Shown: positions 17,312 through 28,833 of the stretch, one piece after another
How positions within the stretch are numbered: the first letter of the stretch is position 1
How the letters are laid out: every line of letters begins with the position of its first letter
Assembly (NCBI RefSeq): GCF_016865365.1
Contig: NZ_AP024469.1
Location: 1,107,001-1,171,000, forward strand
Direction: 5' to 3'
Source of the DNA: Geobacter sp. SVR
GTDB taxonomy: Bacteria; Desulfobacterota; Desulfuromonadia; Geobacterales; Pseudopelobacteraceae
Length of the DNA: 64,000 nucleotides
Made by a program: the position numbers and the translations under genes
The notes under the pieces: generated by a model
The model's input: only the letters and a program-made list of their open reading frames with translations
Database searches by the model: none
What the model was told of the DNA's origin: nothing

Positions 17312-17983
17312 TTAAACGATCCTGCCATCCTTTACATGGATGATATTCTCCGCCGTTCTGGCAATTTCGTTATTGTGGGTCACGATCACGATGGTCTTCC
17401 CCTGTCGGTGAAGCGCCCGCAGGATTTCCATCACTTCCGCCTCCGATGCGGAGTCCAAATTCCCGGTCGGCTCGTCCATCAGCAGTATCTCCGGATCGTT
17501 GGCCAGGGCCCTGGCGATGGCGACCCGTTGCTGCTGGCCGCCGGAGAGTTGTGACGGTCTCGATCCCGCCTTGTCGGCCAGCCCCACCAGGGCCAGCAGC
17601 TCCAGCGCGCGTGCTGACTGCTGCTTTTCCGGTACCCCGGCCAGCATCATGGCGGTCTCGATGTTCTCCTGAGCCGTAAGTCCCTGCAACAGATTGAAAA
17701 ACTGGAACACGAAGCCAACCTTGCCTCCCCGGAATTGGGCCAAGTCGCTGTTGTTAAGCGCGTTGATCTCCGTACCGTCGAGCCAGACCCGGCCTTTGCT
17801 GGGACGGTCCAGCCCCCCCAGCAGATGCATCAGGGTACTCTTGCCGTGGCCGGACGGCCCGATAATGCAGGTGAACGATCCCTTGGGGATCTCGAGCGTG
17901 ACGCCATGGAGCGCAGAAGTGCGGATAGCTCCGGACACGTAGGTTTTGGCGGCGTTCTCGGTTCTGATGATGGCGTTATTCAT
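17312..17983 (-). CDS. ABC exporter ATP-binding protein, MacB/LolD type
   Basis: 223 aa. Walker A GPSGHGKST is near residue 42, signature [15 protein letters not shown] near 143, Walker B EILLMDEPTGNLDS, and the H-loop IVTHN near 197. The short domain with GLDRPSKGRVWLDG and FQFFNLLQGLTAQEN is the MacB/LolD/FtsE class that powers mechanotransmission exporters. The gene overlaps the permease gene upstream by 8 bases, so they are co-translated. Confidence 0.94.
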   Translation of the reverse strand: MNNAIIRTENAAKTYVSGAIRTSALHGVTLEIPKGSFTCIIGPSGHGKSTLMHLLGGLDRPSKGRVWLDGTEINALNNSDLAQFRGGKVGFVFQFFNLLQGLTAQENIETAMMLAGVPEKQQSARALELLALVGLADKAGSRPSQLSGGQQQRVAIARALANDPEILLMDEPTGNLDSASEAEVMEILRALHRQGKTIVIVTHNNEIARTAENIIHVKDGRIV

Positions 17984-19139
17984 AGCTGATAGCCTCCACC
18001 GGCGAAAGTCGCGCCGCCCGCCAGGCAGGGTAGAGCCCGGCGATGACGGCCACGATTGCCGAAAACAGAATTGAACCGATGATTACCTTCAGATCGATGG
18101 CGGCGCTGTGCCCGGACCCCTTGACCAGGGTTGTGAAGGCATTGTCGCTGATGTATGGCGCCACGGCCATGGAGGCGACCAGTCCGACCAGAACGCCGGC
18201 GACACCGCCGATGAACCCATAGAGCCCCGATTCCATGATAAAGGCCGTGAAGATGGTGCGCTGGTTGGCCCCCAGAGCCTGCAGGATGCCGATCTCGCGC
18301 TTCCGTTCGTAAGTGGCGGTCATCATGGTGTTGATGATGCCGAAGGCGGCTGCCAGCACCGATACCGCCGCAATCATTTGCAGGGTGATGTTGACCGACC
18401 CCACGATGGCCAGCACCGACTTGAGCATCTGCTTATCGGAGACCACCCCCAGTCCCACCGCCTCCCTGATCTGCTCGATATAGCTATCGGTCTGCGCCAT
18501 ATCGGCAACTTTGACGGCGGCATAGGAGACCCGGTCCACCGCCTTGAAGAGGCGCTGCGCCGTCGGCATGGTCAGAAAGATGGTGAAATCGTCCCTTCCG
18601 CCGGTCTCCTTGAGAATCCCGCGCACAGAGAGTTGTTCTCCACGCACCGTGATGATGGAGCCGGGCCGCAGCTTGAATTGTTCGGCAGCAGCAGCGCCCA
18701 GCACGGCACTGGCCTCATCGGGCGCGGTAAAGTACAGCCCTTCCTCGATCTTCCACCCCTTGAGCTTGTGCGTCTCCTCCGGCAGGACGCCATTGATGGA
18801 AACAGGCTTGTTGTTGATGGCCGTCTTTTGCGCCAGGAAGGGAATCACGGTCAGCCCCTTGATGGCGGAGATCTTCCCGATTTCCTCCATCGTGATGGTG
18901 GTGGGCATCTGGTCGCCGGTCAGGACGGACAGTTGCTCGTAACCACACGATCCCTTGGGAATGACCACCAGATTCGCCCCCAGGGACGATGTCTCGCGGT
19001 AAATCTCCTTTTTGAGGTTTCCCCCCATGGAGAAGAACGTGACAAACGAGGCAATGCCGATGGTGATGCCGAGCAGGGTGAACACGCATCTGCCGCGCCG
19101 GCGTGAGATATTGCTGAGCACGAGTTTGGTAAGAGTCAT
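17976..19139 (-). CDS. MacB-type FtsX-like permease
   Basis: 387 aa. One N-terminal transmembrane helix (about 18-38) is followed by a large periplasmic MacB core domain (about 45-240), then three C-terminal helices of the FtsX domain, with the motif YERKREIGILQALGANQRTI. The C-terminus reads YPAWRAARLSPVEAI, typical of LolC/MacB permeases. With the ATPase it would form an exporter or periplasmic mechanotransmission machine. It starts directly after the stop of the upstream small gene. The substrate is unknown. Confidence 0.92.
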   Translation of the reverse strand: MTLTKLVLSNISRRRGRCVFTLLGITIGIASFVTFFSMGGNLKKEIYRETSSLGANLVVIPKGSCGYEQLSVLTGDQMPTTITMEEIGKISAIKGLTVIPFLAQKTAINNKPVSINGVLPEETHKLKGWKIEEGLYFTAPDEASAVLGAAAAEQFKLRPGSIITVRGEQLSVRGILKETGGRDDFTIFLTMPTAQRLFKAVDRVSYAAVKVADMAQTDSYIEQIREAVGLGVVSDKQMLKSVLAIVGSVNITLQMIAAVSVLAAAFGIINTMMTATYERKREIGILQALGANQRTIFTAFIMESGLYGFIGGVAGVLVGLVASMAVAPYISDNAFTTLVKGSGHSAAIDLKVIIGSILFSAIVAVIAGLYPAWRAARLSPVEAISYE

Positions 19140-19526
19140 CTAGCCTCCGATCTTGTGGTTGCGGACCACCTTCACATTCTGGGCCGCAAACACCAAGCCG
19201 TCGGGGAGCGTGACGAAACTGCCGGTCACCTTCACCTCGTCACCGAGTACCGGCTGTGTTCCCTGATACTTGACCGGGATGAAGAGCTTGTTGCAACCGG
19301 GGGTCTTGCACTGAAGTTCCTTGACATCCATGATGCCGAAAATGGAGGGGTCCTGCTGGGACAGGCCCCCCATGATCCCGGTAATGGTGATCGTACCGGT
19401 GAACGACAGGGGATCGCCTCCCACGTCCCGCACATTGAGAGCTTTGGCATCTCCCATGCGCACGGCGATAAAGACGATGGCGGCAACAAATGCCACGGAT
19501 ACGGCTATGATGACGGGTTTTTTCAT
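19140..19526 (-). CDS. Membrane-anchored periplasmic protein of the MacB-type operon
   Basis: 128 aa. An uncleaved N-terminal signal anchor (KPVIIAVSVAFVAAIVFIAV) precedes a compact beta-rich domain with two cysteines (CKTPGC) and repeated 'VTGSF'-type strands suggesting an OB-like fold. The family is not recognised. AAAGGAG precedes the ATG. The stop adjoins the permease start, so it is the first gene of the operon and probably an accessory or adaptor subunit in the periplasm. Confidence 0.75.
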   Translation of the reverse strand: MKKPVIIAVSVAFVAAIVFIAVRMGDAKALNVRDVGGDPLSFTGTITITGIMGGLSQQDPSIFGIMDVKELQCKTPGCNKLFIPVKYQGTQPVLGDEVKVTGSFVTLPDGLVFAAQNVKVVRNHKIGG

Positions 19527-19745
19527 GGATCGAATCTCCTTTTGGTGAATTGCCGAAAACGATGGAACGCAGGTACCCGGGAACGGGAAAGCCCGCGAGG
19601 CCCTGAACGCGCCTATTCACGCGGCCATACGAGCGAATGTCCGTGACGTTGATCCTGCGGAGAGGAAACCGGCAGGCGACGGTCATGCCCGGTTGCCGCG
19701 TAGTACGGTTCCGGTGTTACGGTAATGGAATGATTCAGGGGTGTG

Positions 19746-20087
19746 TCAGCGGGTTTCGGGAGGGTATTCGATCGAGGCGATGTACTCGCGGGGGTGGTAA
19801 TGCTGCAGAGAATCGGGATGGGGGATATCCGGAGCAAACGGTGCGGCAATGGCCGGAGTACCGGCAGCGACAATGGCGTTCTGACACGCTATGCAGCCGC
19901 ACTCCGGTGTAGAGCAAGGGCTGGGGGTTTCGGCATCATCCTTCTTTTCACTATCGCAGCACATGTCGGCGCTGTCGTGGCTGATCAGGGCTGACGCGGT
20001 CGATGCGATCCCGCTCACGGCCAGCAGCATTGTCATGAGAATCATGAACGGGATTATGCGGATGCGGGATCTGACCATGAACGCCAT
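19746..20087 (-). CDS. Small exported Cys-containing protein, unrecognised
   Basis: Up to 113 aa. A hydrophobic N-terminus (about 11-33, IIPFMILMTMLLAVSGIAST) looks like a signal peptide. The middle has five or more cysteines (CCDSEKK, CSTPECGCIACQ), suggesting metal binding or disulfides, and the tail is Pro-rich. No clear ribosome site is seen, and MVRSR four codons in could be the start. Function unknown; it lies upstream of, and in the same orientation as, the MacB-type operon, 219 bases away. Confidence 0.5.
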   Translation of the reverse strand: MAFMVRSRIRIIPFMILMTMLLAVSGIASTASALISHDSADMCCDSEKKDDAETPSPCSTPECGCIACQNAIVAAGTPAIAAPFAPDIPHPDSLQHYHPREYIASIEYPPETR

Positions 20088-20253
20088 GCTAGTAAAATGG
20101 CGGCAAGTATGTCAAGGATAAAGCCGGCTGATACGGCGCCGCGGCGTGCCGTGGCCTCGGTTTCCGTTCTCCCACGGGTGCGCCAGGAAACAATGAAGGT
20201 CCCGGCAAGGTCGCACCCAATACGAAAAAATCCGCATCACTCACGGAGGTCAC

Positions 20254-20583
20254 ATGTCGGCTAGTGCCTGGTTGTTTTTCATCGCGGCGGCAACGCTGGA
20301 GGTTGGCGGAGACGCGATCATCCGCAAGGGATTGAGAGGGGGCGCTCTGACCCAGATTGTTGCGGGATTCGTGATGCTGGGCTGCTACGGCTTGGCAGTC
20401 AACCTGGTTCGGTGGGATTTTTCCCGTCTGCTGGGGGTGTATGTGGCGGTGTTCGCCACCATTGGCGTGCTGTGCGGGCGCTTCGTGTTCCGGGAAAGCA
20501 TACCGGGTTCCACCTGGCTGGGCCTGGCGGTCGTGATCCTGGGAGGATTGATCATCCAGTTCGGACAAGGGTTCAGGTCATAG
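20254..20583 (+). CDS. Small four-helix DMT/SMR-like membrane protein
   Basis: 109 aa with four hydrophobic segments (about 5-22, 30-50, 58-78, 84-104), the size and pattern of SMR/YnfA-like half-transporters. The first helix contains a Glu (ATLEVGGD) at the position where SMR pumps keep their essential Glu. Such proteins dimerise to export cations or small compounds. The actual substrate is unknown. A GGAGG box lies shortly before the ATG (CACGGAGGTCAC). Confidence 0.78.
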   Translation: MSASAWLFFIAAATLEVGGDAIIRKGLRGGALTQIVAGFVMLGCYGLAVNLVRWDFSRLLGVYVAVFATIGVLCGRFVFRESIPGSTWLGLAVVILGGLIIQFGQGFRS

Positions 20584-20664
20584 GGTCACTGTCAGTACCT
20601 GCGACTGTTTTTGATTTCAGGGCGGGACTCTTCGTTTGTTCATATGTTTTAGGCCCTGAACAGG

Positions 20665-20698
20665 CATAACCATGGTTATTGCGATAACAATGGTTATG
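20665..20698. promoter_or_regulatory. 34-bp near-perfect palindrome upstream of glutamate dehydrogenase
   Basis: CATAACCATGGTTAT and ATAACAATGGTTATG are inverted copies with one mismatch around a TGCG centre. There is no T run after it, so it is more like an operator than a terminator. It lies 82 bases after the SMR-like gene and 237 bases before the dehydrogenase ATG. Confidence 0.6.
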
Positions 20699-20935
20699 AT
20701 TGTCGAAAGCGACCGTTTTCTCTAATGAAAGCTCCATTCTCACTGTTTCCCGTTTACCTGCAGGCTATACCACTTCCGTACACCATGTCGCCTCGATAAA
20801 ACATCGTTAAGCCCCGCCGTTACGCGATTGTCACAAATATCTGCGTTCTTGGTACCACTCTTGCTGATACACTATTATGGTTCCTTAATACGGTTTAAGC
20901 TGGTTGTGGCGAATACCCGGGGAAAGGTGACGGCA

Positions 20936-23926
<2,991 letters not shown>

Positions 23927-24071
23927 GGTCAGTGGATCCGCAATGAAAAATATCACCGGAGACAACGCTGTCACCGGTTAGACCCGAACGAGTGTACTGA
24001 ACGCCAGCGAGGGCTTTCCGGCCGACGATTCGGGAGCAATAGCAACAACGCACCACATTAAAGGAGTAAGC

Positions 24072-24806
24072 ATGATCAAGTTTACGGGAGTCAACAAGTG
24101 GTTCAAAAAGCTGCACGTGCTCAACAATATCGATCTGCACGTCAAGCAGGGTGAGGTGGTGGTGGTCTGCGGGCCGTCCGGCTCGGGCAAGTCGACCCTG
24201 ATCCGCACCATCAACCAGCTGGAGCCGATTGAGCAGGGGAGCTTGGTGGTGGACGGCATGGACCTGTGCGACAAGAAGACCGACATCAACAAGCTCAGGG
24301 CAGAGGTCGGCTTCGTGTTCCAGCAGTTCAACCTCTATCCGCACCTTTCGACGCTGAGCAACATCACCCTGGCGCCGATGAAGATCCGCAAGATCTCCAG
24401 GAAAGAGGCCGAGGAGCAGGCCATGCAACTGCTGGAGCGGGTCGGCCTGGCCAACAAGCGCGACTCGTACCCGTCGCAGCTTTCCGGCGGCCAGCAGCAG
24501 CGCGTGGCCATTGCCCGCGCCCTGGCCATGAAGCCGCGTATCATGCTGTTCGACGAACCGACTTCGGCCCTTGATCCGGAGATGATCGGCGAGGTGCTGG
24601 CGGTCATGCAGGACCTGGCCAAGAGCGGCATGACCATGGTCTGCGTGACGCATGAAATGGGCTTTGCCCGCGAGGTGGCGGACCGGGTGGTGTTCATGGA
24701 TCACGGCGTGATTCTGGAAGAGGCGCATCCGGAGGAGTTTTTCCGTAATCCGCAGCATGATCGGGCGAAGCAATTCCTGAAACAGCTGCTATCGCCCATG
24801 CATTGA
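24072..24806 (+). CDS. Polar amino acid ABC importer ATPase (GlnQ/GltL-like)
   Basis: 244 aa. Walker [10 protein letters not shown] (about 33), signature [15 protein letters not shown] (about 137), Walker [16 protein letters not shown], and H-loop [37 protein letters not shown] is characteristic of the GlnQ/HisP subgroup. AAAGGAG precedes the ATG. It is the first gene of an importer set whose binding protein and two permeases follow at 24976, 25919 and 26820, each after a repeat-filled gap. Confidence 0.95.
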   Translation: MIKFTGVNKWFKKLHVLNNIDLHVKQGEVVVVCGPSGSGKSTLIRTINQLEPIEQGSLVVDGMDLCDKKTDINKLRAEVGFVFQQFNLYPHLSTLSNITLAPMKIRKISRKEAEEQAMQLLERVGLANKRDSYPSQLSGGQQQRVAIARALAMKPRIMLFDEPTSALDPEMIGEVLAVMQDLAKSGMTMVCVTHEMGFAREVADRVVFMDHGVILEEAHPEEFFRNPQHDRAKQFLKQLLSPMH

Positions 24807-24807
24807 C

Positions 24808-24928
24808 AGGTCGCTGAAAAACAGCCATCTCGCCGCCGTCCTCGAAAGCCCCCTTGTGCGGCGTAGCGCTGCTACGCCTCCGCGAGGCTTTCTGCGGGTG
24901 CGACGATCTGACTATTTTTGAGCAACCT
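24808..24928. repeat. Inverted-end intergenic element R2, copy a
   Basis: It begins AGGTCGCTGAAAAACAG and ends ATTTTTGAGCAACCT, imperfect inverted ends, around a core with CGGCGTAGCGCTGCTACGCC. Copy b (51106-51245) is nearly identical in the core; copy c (35643-35860) is inverted with extra sequence inside. Confidence 0.88.
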
Positions 24929-24975
24929 GAGTTTTGAATCAGATTACCATTACAAGACAAAAGGAGAGAAAACGC

Positions 24976-25791
24976 ATGAAGAAACTGGCAACAATTGTAA
25001 TGACCGCGCTGCTGGCGGGGGTGATGGCCAAGGCCGCTCTGGCCGGGGATACTCTGGCCGATGTGAAGAAGAAGGGTGTGCTGGTGGCTGGCGTGAAGGA
25101 CTCGCTGCCCCCGTTCGGCTACATCGATGAGAAGAGCCGCCAGATCGTTGGCTATGACATCGATTTCATCAATGCCATTGCCAAGAAGCTGGGTGTCAAG
25201 GTCGAACTGAAGCCGGTCACCTCGGCCAGCCGCATGCCGCAGCTCCAGGAAGGGCACATCGATATCATTGCCGCCACCATGACCAAGAACCCTGAGCGGG
25301 CCAAGCAGATCGACTTCAGCCATACCTACTTCTTCACCGGCCAGAAGTTCATCACCAAAAAGGGCACCGTGCACAGCCTGAAAGACCTGGACGGCAAGAA
25401 GATCGGCACTGCCAAGGGTTCCACCTCGGAGCAGAACGTGAAAAAGGCCATCCCCACCGCCACCGTGCTCGCCTTTGACGACTATCCCCAGGCTTTCCTG
25501 GCCCTGCAGCAGGGTAAGGTGGCCGGCGTGACCACCGACGAGGCCATTCTGGCCGGCATTCTGGCCAAAGCCCCCAACAAGGCTCAGTTCGAGATCCCCA
25601 ATGTCCAGATCTCCGACGAGCCCTACGGCCTCGGCATGCGCAAAGGCGACAAGAACTTCGTCGATTTCGTGAACAAGACCATTCTGGAAATGGAGAAATC
25701 CGGGGAAGCCAAGAAGATCTTCGAGAAGTGGTTCGGCCCCGGCACTCAGTTCCACCTCCAGCGTAACTTCAAAATCACTGCCGACAAATAA
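24976..25791 (+). CDS. Periplasmic amino acid binding protein (GltI-like)
   Basis: 271 aa. A Sec signal peptide (about 1-23, ending ALAGD) precedes an SBP_bac_3 domain. LADVKKKGVLVAGVKDSLPPFGYIDEKSRQIVGYDIDFINAIAKKLG resembles the glutamate/aspartate-binding GltI/PEB1 group. Arg/Asp ligand residues appear in SASRMPQLQEGHIDIIAATMTKNPERAKQIDFS. AAGGAG before the ATG fixes the start. The substrate (glutamate or aspartate) is inferred from similarity and the neighbouring glutamate dehydrogenase. Confidence 0.92.
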   Translation: MKKLATIVMTALLAGVMAKAALAGDTLADVKKKGVLVAGVKDSLPPFGYIDEKSRQIVGYDIDFINAIAKKLGVKVELKPVTSASRMPQLQEGHIDIIAATMTKNPERAKQIDFSHTYFFTGQKFITKKGTVHSLKDLDGKKIGTAKGSTSEQNVKKAIPTATVLAFDDYPQAFLALQQGKVAGVTTDEAILAGILAKAPNKAQFEIPNVQISDEPYGLGMRKGDKNFVDFVNKTILEMEKSGEAKKIFEKWFGPGTQFHLQRNFKITADK

Positions 25792-25808
25792 AGAAAATAA
25801 AGGCTTTT

Positions 25809-25880
25809 GCCACAGAGGACACAGAGAAAATCCGAACAAGTTTTTTAGAATCTCTGTGTACTCTGTGCCCTCTGTGGCCA
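25809..25880. repeat. Intergenic inverted repeat R4, compact copy
   Basis: GCCACAGAGGACACAGAGA and TCTCTGTGTACTCTGTG plus CCTCTGTGGC pair across a short A+T-rich loop. It occupies nearly all of the gap between the binding-protein and first permease genes. Confidence 0.85.
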
Positions 25881-25918
25881 GCCTTGACAGTCTTATTAGT
25901 TTGTAAGGAGTTTGCACA

Positions 25919-26623
25919 ATGCTTTCTTATCAATTCGACTGGTCGATCGTCACCTCCGGCAAGTATTTCGATTGGCTCGTCTCCGGACTGGTAGTGACCC
26001 TGCAGATTTCGGCGGTTGGCATCGTTTGCTCGTTCCTGCTCGGGCTTTTGATCGCTGTTATGCGCATGAGCCATGTGCGGCCGGTGCGCTGGTTCGCCCA
26101 TGCCTATCTGGAGTTTTTCCGCAATACCCCGCTGCTGGTGCAAATCTTTTTCTGGTACTTCGGCTCGTACAAGGTGCTGCCGCAGGTGGTCAACGACTGG
26201 CTGACCAGCACCAATTTCGAGTTCGCCGCAGCGGTGATCGCCCTGACCATCTACACCTCGGCCTTCATCGCCGAAGACATCCGCTCCGGCGTGCTGTCGA
26301 TCCCCAAGGAGCAGTTGGAGGCGGCCAGAAGCGCCGGGTTCTCCTATCTGCGTTCCATGCAGTACATCATCCTGCCGCAGGCGGTGCGAATCACGGTACC
26401 GCCGCTGGTCAACCAGTTCCTCAACCTGGCCAAGAACTCCTCTCTTGCCATGACCATCGGAGTGGCGGAACTGACCTACCAGGCCCGGCAGGTGGAGAGC
26501 TACAGCTTCAAGGGCTTCGAGGCCTTCAGTGCCGCCACCTTGGTCTACCTGGTGCTGTCGGTTGTTATCACCGCGCTGGTGCATCAGTACAATGTGAGGG
26601 TGCTGAACCCTCACCGAGCTTAA
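25919..26623 (+). CDS. Amino acid ABC importer permease (GltJ/HisQ type)
   Basis: 234 aa with five predicted membrane segments and the EAA loop EQLEAARSAGFSYLRSMQYIILPQAVRITVPPLVNQFLNLAKNSSLA near residue 125. FFRNTPLLVQIFFWYFG is the family's early signature. It forms the membrane pore with the second permease at 26820. A GGAG box lies 11 bases before the ATG (AAGGAGTTTGCACAATG). Confidence 0.93.
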   Translation: MLSYQFDWSIVTSGKYFDWLVSGLVVTLQISAVGIVCSFLLGLLIAVMRMSHVRPVRWFAHAYLEFFRNTPLLVQIFFWYFGSYKVLPQVVNDWLTSTNFEFAAAVIALTIYTSAFIAEDIRSGVLSIPKEQLEAARSAGFSYLRSMQYIILPQAVRITVPPLVNQFLNLAKNSSLAMTIGVAELTYQARQVESYSFKGFEAFSAATLVYLVLSVVITALVHQYNVRVLNPHRA

Positions 26624-26639
26624 ATGGATAAATGCCGCT

Positions 26640-26790
26640 TTTACCCTGTTTCTGCGTAAGTCTTCGGGGTCTCTTGTGACTCGGCCGTTGGCCGCCCCCT
26701 GCGGGGCGCCTACGCGCTCCAATTCGCAAGCGAATTGTGCGGCGTCTAGTACGCACGGTCATCCTCGACAACCTTGATACAGGGCAAAAT
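26640..26790. repeat. Hairpin-rich gap related to the R2c insert
   Basis: The stretch CTTGTGACTCGGCCGTTGG, with hairpins CCCCTGCGGGG and CAATTCGC/GCGAATTG, parallels the extra segment of the R2 copy at 35643-35860 (CTTGTGACTTCGGCC..., CCTTCGGG). It ends in CGACAACCTT, like the R2 border. It lies between the two permease genes. Confidence 0.55.
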
Positions 26791-26819
26791 CATCATTTAT
26801 TATCGTAATGGAGCATATA

Positions 26820-27518
26820 ATGGACGGTTTTCTCAACTTTCAGGTCATTCTCGACAACTTTACCTATTTCATGATCGGCCGTTTTCCGGAAGGGCCGCTG
26901 GGGGGCATCGGCCTGACGCTGTACCTGGCGGTGGTCTCCTGCATCCTGTCCCTGTTCGGCGGCCTGATCCTCGGACTGCTGAGCATGGCCAAAAGCAGGC
27001 TGATCAACTATCCGGTCACCCTCCTGATCAATGCGGTGCGCGGCATGCCGCTCCTGATGGTCATCTTTTGGATGTATTTCCTGCTGCCGGCGCTGTTCGG
27101 CAAGGTGGCCGAAACCAATACGGTGATCATGGCCCTGACCATCTTTACTTCGGCCTACATGTCCCAGATCGTGCGGGCCGGGATCGAGGGCATTCCCAAA
27201 GGGCAGACCGAGGCGGCTCTTTCCACCGGGCTGAAGCCGTGGCAGGCGATGGTGTTCATCATCCTGCCCCAGGGGATGCGCAACATGATCCCCTCCTTCG
27301 TGAACCAGTTCGTATCGCTGATCAAGGATACCTCGCTGGCCTTCATCGTCGGCGTTTCCGAGCTGACCCATGTCGGCACTCAGATCAACAACCGCACCAT
27401 GGCCTATCCGACCGAGATCTTCATCTTCATCGCGGTGGTCTACTTCATCCTCTGCTATATCTTCACCACTTTCTCCCGCTGGCTGGAGGGGCGCCTGGCT
27501 TGGCGTAAGGCGATCTGA
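26820..27518 (+). CDS. Amino acid ABC importer permease (GltK/HisM type)
   Basis: 232 aa, five membrane segments. INAVRGMPLLMVIFWMYFLLP and the EAA loop KGQTEAALSTGLKPWQAMVFIILPQGMRNMIPSFVNQFVSLIKDTSLA identify the family. GGAG lies 6 bases before the ATG at 26820; an in-frame ATG at 26808 overlaps that site and is less likely. It is the last gene of the importer cluster and a terminator follows. Confidence 0.93.
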   Translation: MDGFLNFQVILDNFTYFMIGRFPEGPLGGIGLTLYLAVVSCILSLFGGLILGLLSMAKSRLINYPVTLLINAVRGMPLLMVIFWMYFLLPALFGKVAETNTVIMALTIFTSAYMSQIVRAGIEGIPKGQTEAALSTGLKPWQAMVFIILPQGMRNMIPSFVNQFVSLIKDTSLAFIVGVSELTHVGTQINNRTMAYPTEIFIFIAVVYFILCYIFTTFSRWLEGRLAWRKAI

Positions 27519-27548
27519 AACGGTAAATGATGTGGTTGTATTGCACGG

Positions 27549-27570
27549 GGCCTGCGCGAGCAGGCCTTTT
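27549..27570 (+). terminator. Rho-independent terminator of the importer cluster
   Basis: GGCCTGC and GCAGGCC form a perfect stem with a four-base loop, followed by TTTT, 31 bases after the last permease gene. Confidence 0.85.
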
Positions 27571-27698
27571 GCATTTGGGAGAGAAGGAAAGGGGAACAAT
27601 CGGTCAAGCTGGGTGGACTGTCGTGGGGGCGCACCAAAGCATTGTGCCTGCGTGCCGCCCCCCACGCTTCAAAGATGCTCCTTTCGAAGATCATAACT

Positions 27699-28184
27699 TC
27701 AACCGCGGCGTGCCGCCTCTATTGCAGCAATGTCGATCTTTTTCATCTCCATCATCGCATCGAAAGCACGTTTGGCAGCGGCGGGGTCGGGATCGGTTAT
27801 CGCTTCGGTCAGAGCGATCGGCGTAATCTGCCATGACACGCCCCATTTGTCCTGGCACCAGCCGCACGCGTTCTCTTCGCCACCATTGCCGACGATGGCG
27901 TTCCAGTAACGATCCGTTTCAGCCTGGTCAGCAGTTGCGACCTGAAACGAGAATGCCCAGTTGTGTTTGACCTCGGGGCCGCCATTGAGCCCAAGGCAGG
28001 GAATTCCCATCACCGTAAACTCGACCGTCAATACATCTCCTTTTTTTCCGGACGGAAAGTCTCCCGGCGCGAAGAGCACCGCGCCCACGGATGAATCGGG
28101 AAAGGTTTCGGCATAAAATCGCGCCGCGTCCTCGGCGCCGCCATCGTACCAAAGGCAAATCGTATTTTTTGCTTGCTTATTCAT
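27699..28184 (-). CDS. PhnB-like VOC-family protein
   Basis: 161 aa. It has the PhnB/3-demethylubiquinone-like VOC pattern: ICLWYDGGAEDAARFYAETFPDSSVGAV, FTVMGIPCLGLNGGP, and C-terminal CGWCQDKWGVSWQITP. VOC folds bind metal or small ligands; the function of this group is unsettled. CAGGAGT lies 6 bases upstream of the ATG at 28184; a longer reading frame would run into the R5 repeat and is rejected. Confidence 0.9.
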   Translation of the reverse strand: MNKQAKNTICLWYDGGAEDAARFYAETFPDSSVGAVLFAPGDFPSGKKGDVLTVEFTVMGIPCLGLNGGPEVKHNWAFSFQVATADQAETDRYWNAIVGNGGEENACGWCQDKWGVSWQITPIALTEAITDPDPAAAKRAFDAMMEMKKIDIAAIEAARRG

Positions 28185-28232
28185 GTCGTCACTCCTGGTC
28201 TGGATTCTTAGAAACCGTGCGAGCCGACTCAG

Positions 28233-28385
28233 GCCGACAATGTCATACCGACAGTGTGCGCCCGACCTGGATTTCGGGGGAAACACCACGTTGACAAAAA
28301 TTATATAGTGTCTATGACGTGTGTCTATGGCTGTGATCGTATGGCGGGGTGAAATGAGAAAAAACTTCAGGTGAATTTGCTTCAG
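28233..28385. repeat. Island-flanking direct repeat R5, copy A
   Basis: About 153 bases matching 33618-33777 in the same orientation at roughly 80% identity by eye. Shared blocks include TGTCATACCG, CAGTGTGCGCCCGACCTGGA, TGTCTATG and CTTCAGGTG. The two copies bracket the A+T-rich accessory genes. Confidence 0.85.
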
Positions 28386-28455
28386 AGGTGGAAGTCTCAA
28401 CGAAGAGTCACTTTCAAAGGCTGACCCCAACATGAGCCCACATTTGGTATGGATC

Positions 28456-28728
28456 TCATTTGCCGCCGAAACGTCTTTTCGCTTGAGCCCTAGCCCTGGC
28501 CCGCTCGGTTTCTCGATCCCGCGGCATTGCCGTGGTGGAGAGCGAGTTCAGCAGCGTCTGTGCGGCAGCTCTCACCTGCTCGACGGCCAGATCAAAGGCC
28601 GCTTGATTCGCTTTCGAAGGTGTCTGGAAGCCGCTCAGCTTGCGGACGAACTGAAGCGCAGAGGCACGGATCTCCTCCTCGGTTGCGGGCGGGTCGAAGT
28701 TGAAGAGGGTTTTGATGTTGCGGCACAT
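28456..28728 (-). CDS. DUF2277 protein
   Basis: 90 aa. It begins MCRNIKTLFNFDPPATEEEI, the invariant opening of DUF2277, followed by a helical segment and a basic Arg/Ala-rich tail (RARARAQAKRRFGGK). The function is unknown; the tail could bind nucleic acid or ribosomes, but this is a guess. It is a widely spread small gene and its base composition is like the core genome, unlike the next two genes. Confidence 0.88.
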   Translation of the reverse strand: MCRNIKTLFNFDPPATEEEIRASALQFVRKLSGFQTPSKANQAAFDLAVEQVRAAAQTLLNSLSTTAMPRDRETERARARAQAKRRFGGK

Positions 28729-28833
28729 GGGCGTCTCCAGGGTTTCAACGGGTGTCGAGGAACACTAGCGCGTCAGCGCCTGCATGCTGCCGAGTGGATA
28801 CTACATAAATATCTAAAGGGCGTCCCCGTGACC

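Noticed and set aside
28185-28433. N-terminal extension of the VOC-family protein
   Set aside because: It runs through the R5 repeat; the ATG at 28184 has a good ribosome site and the family N-terminus.
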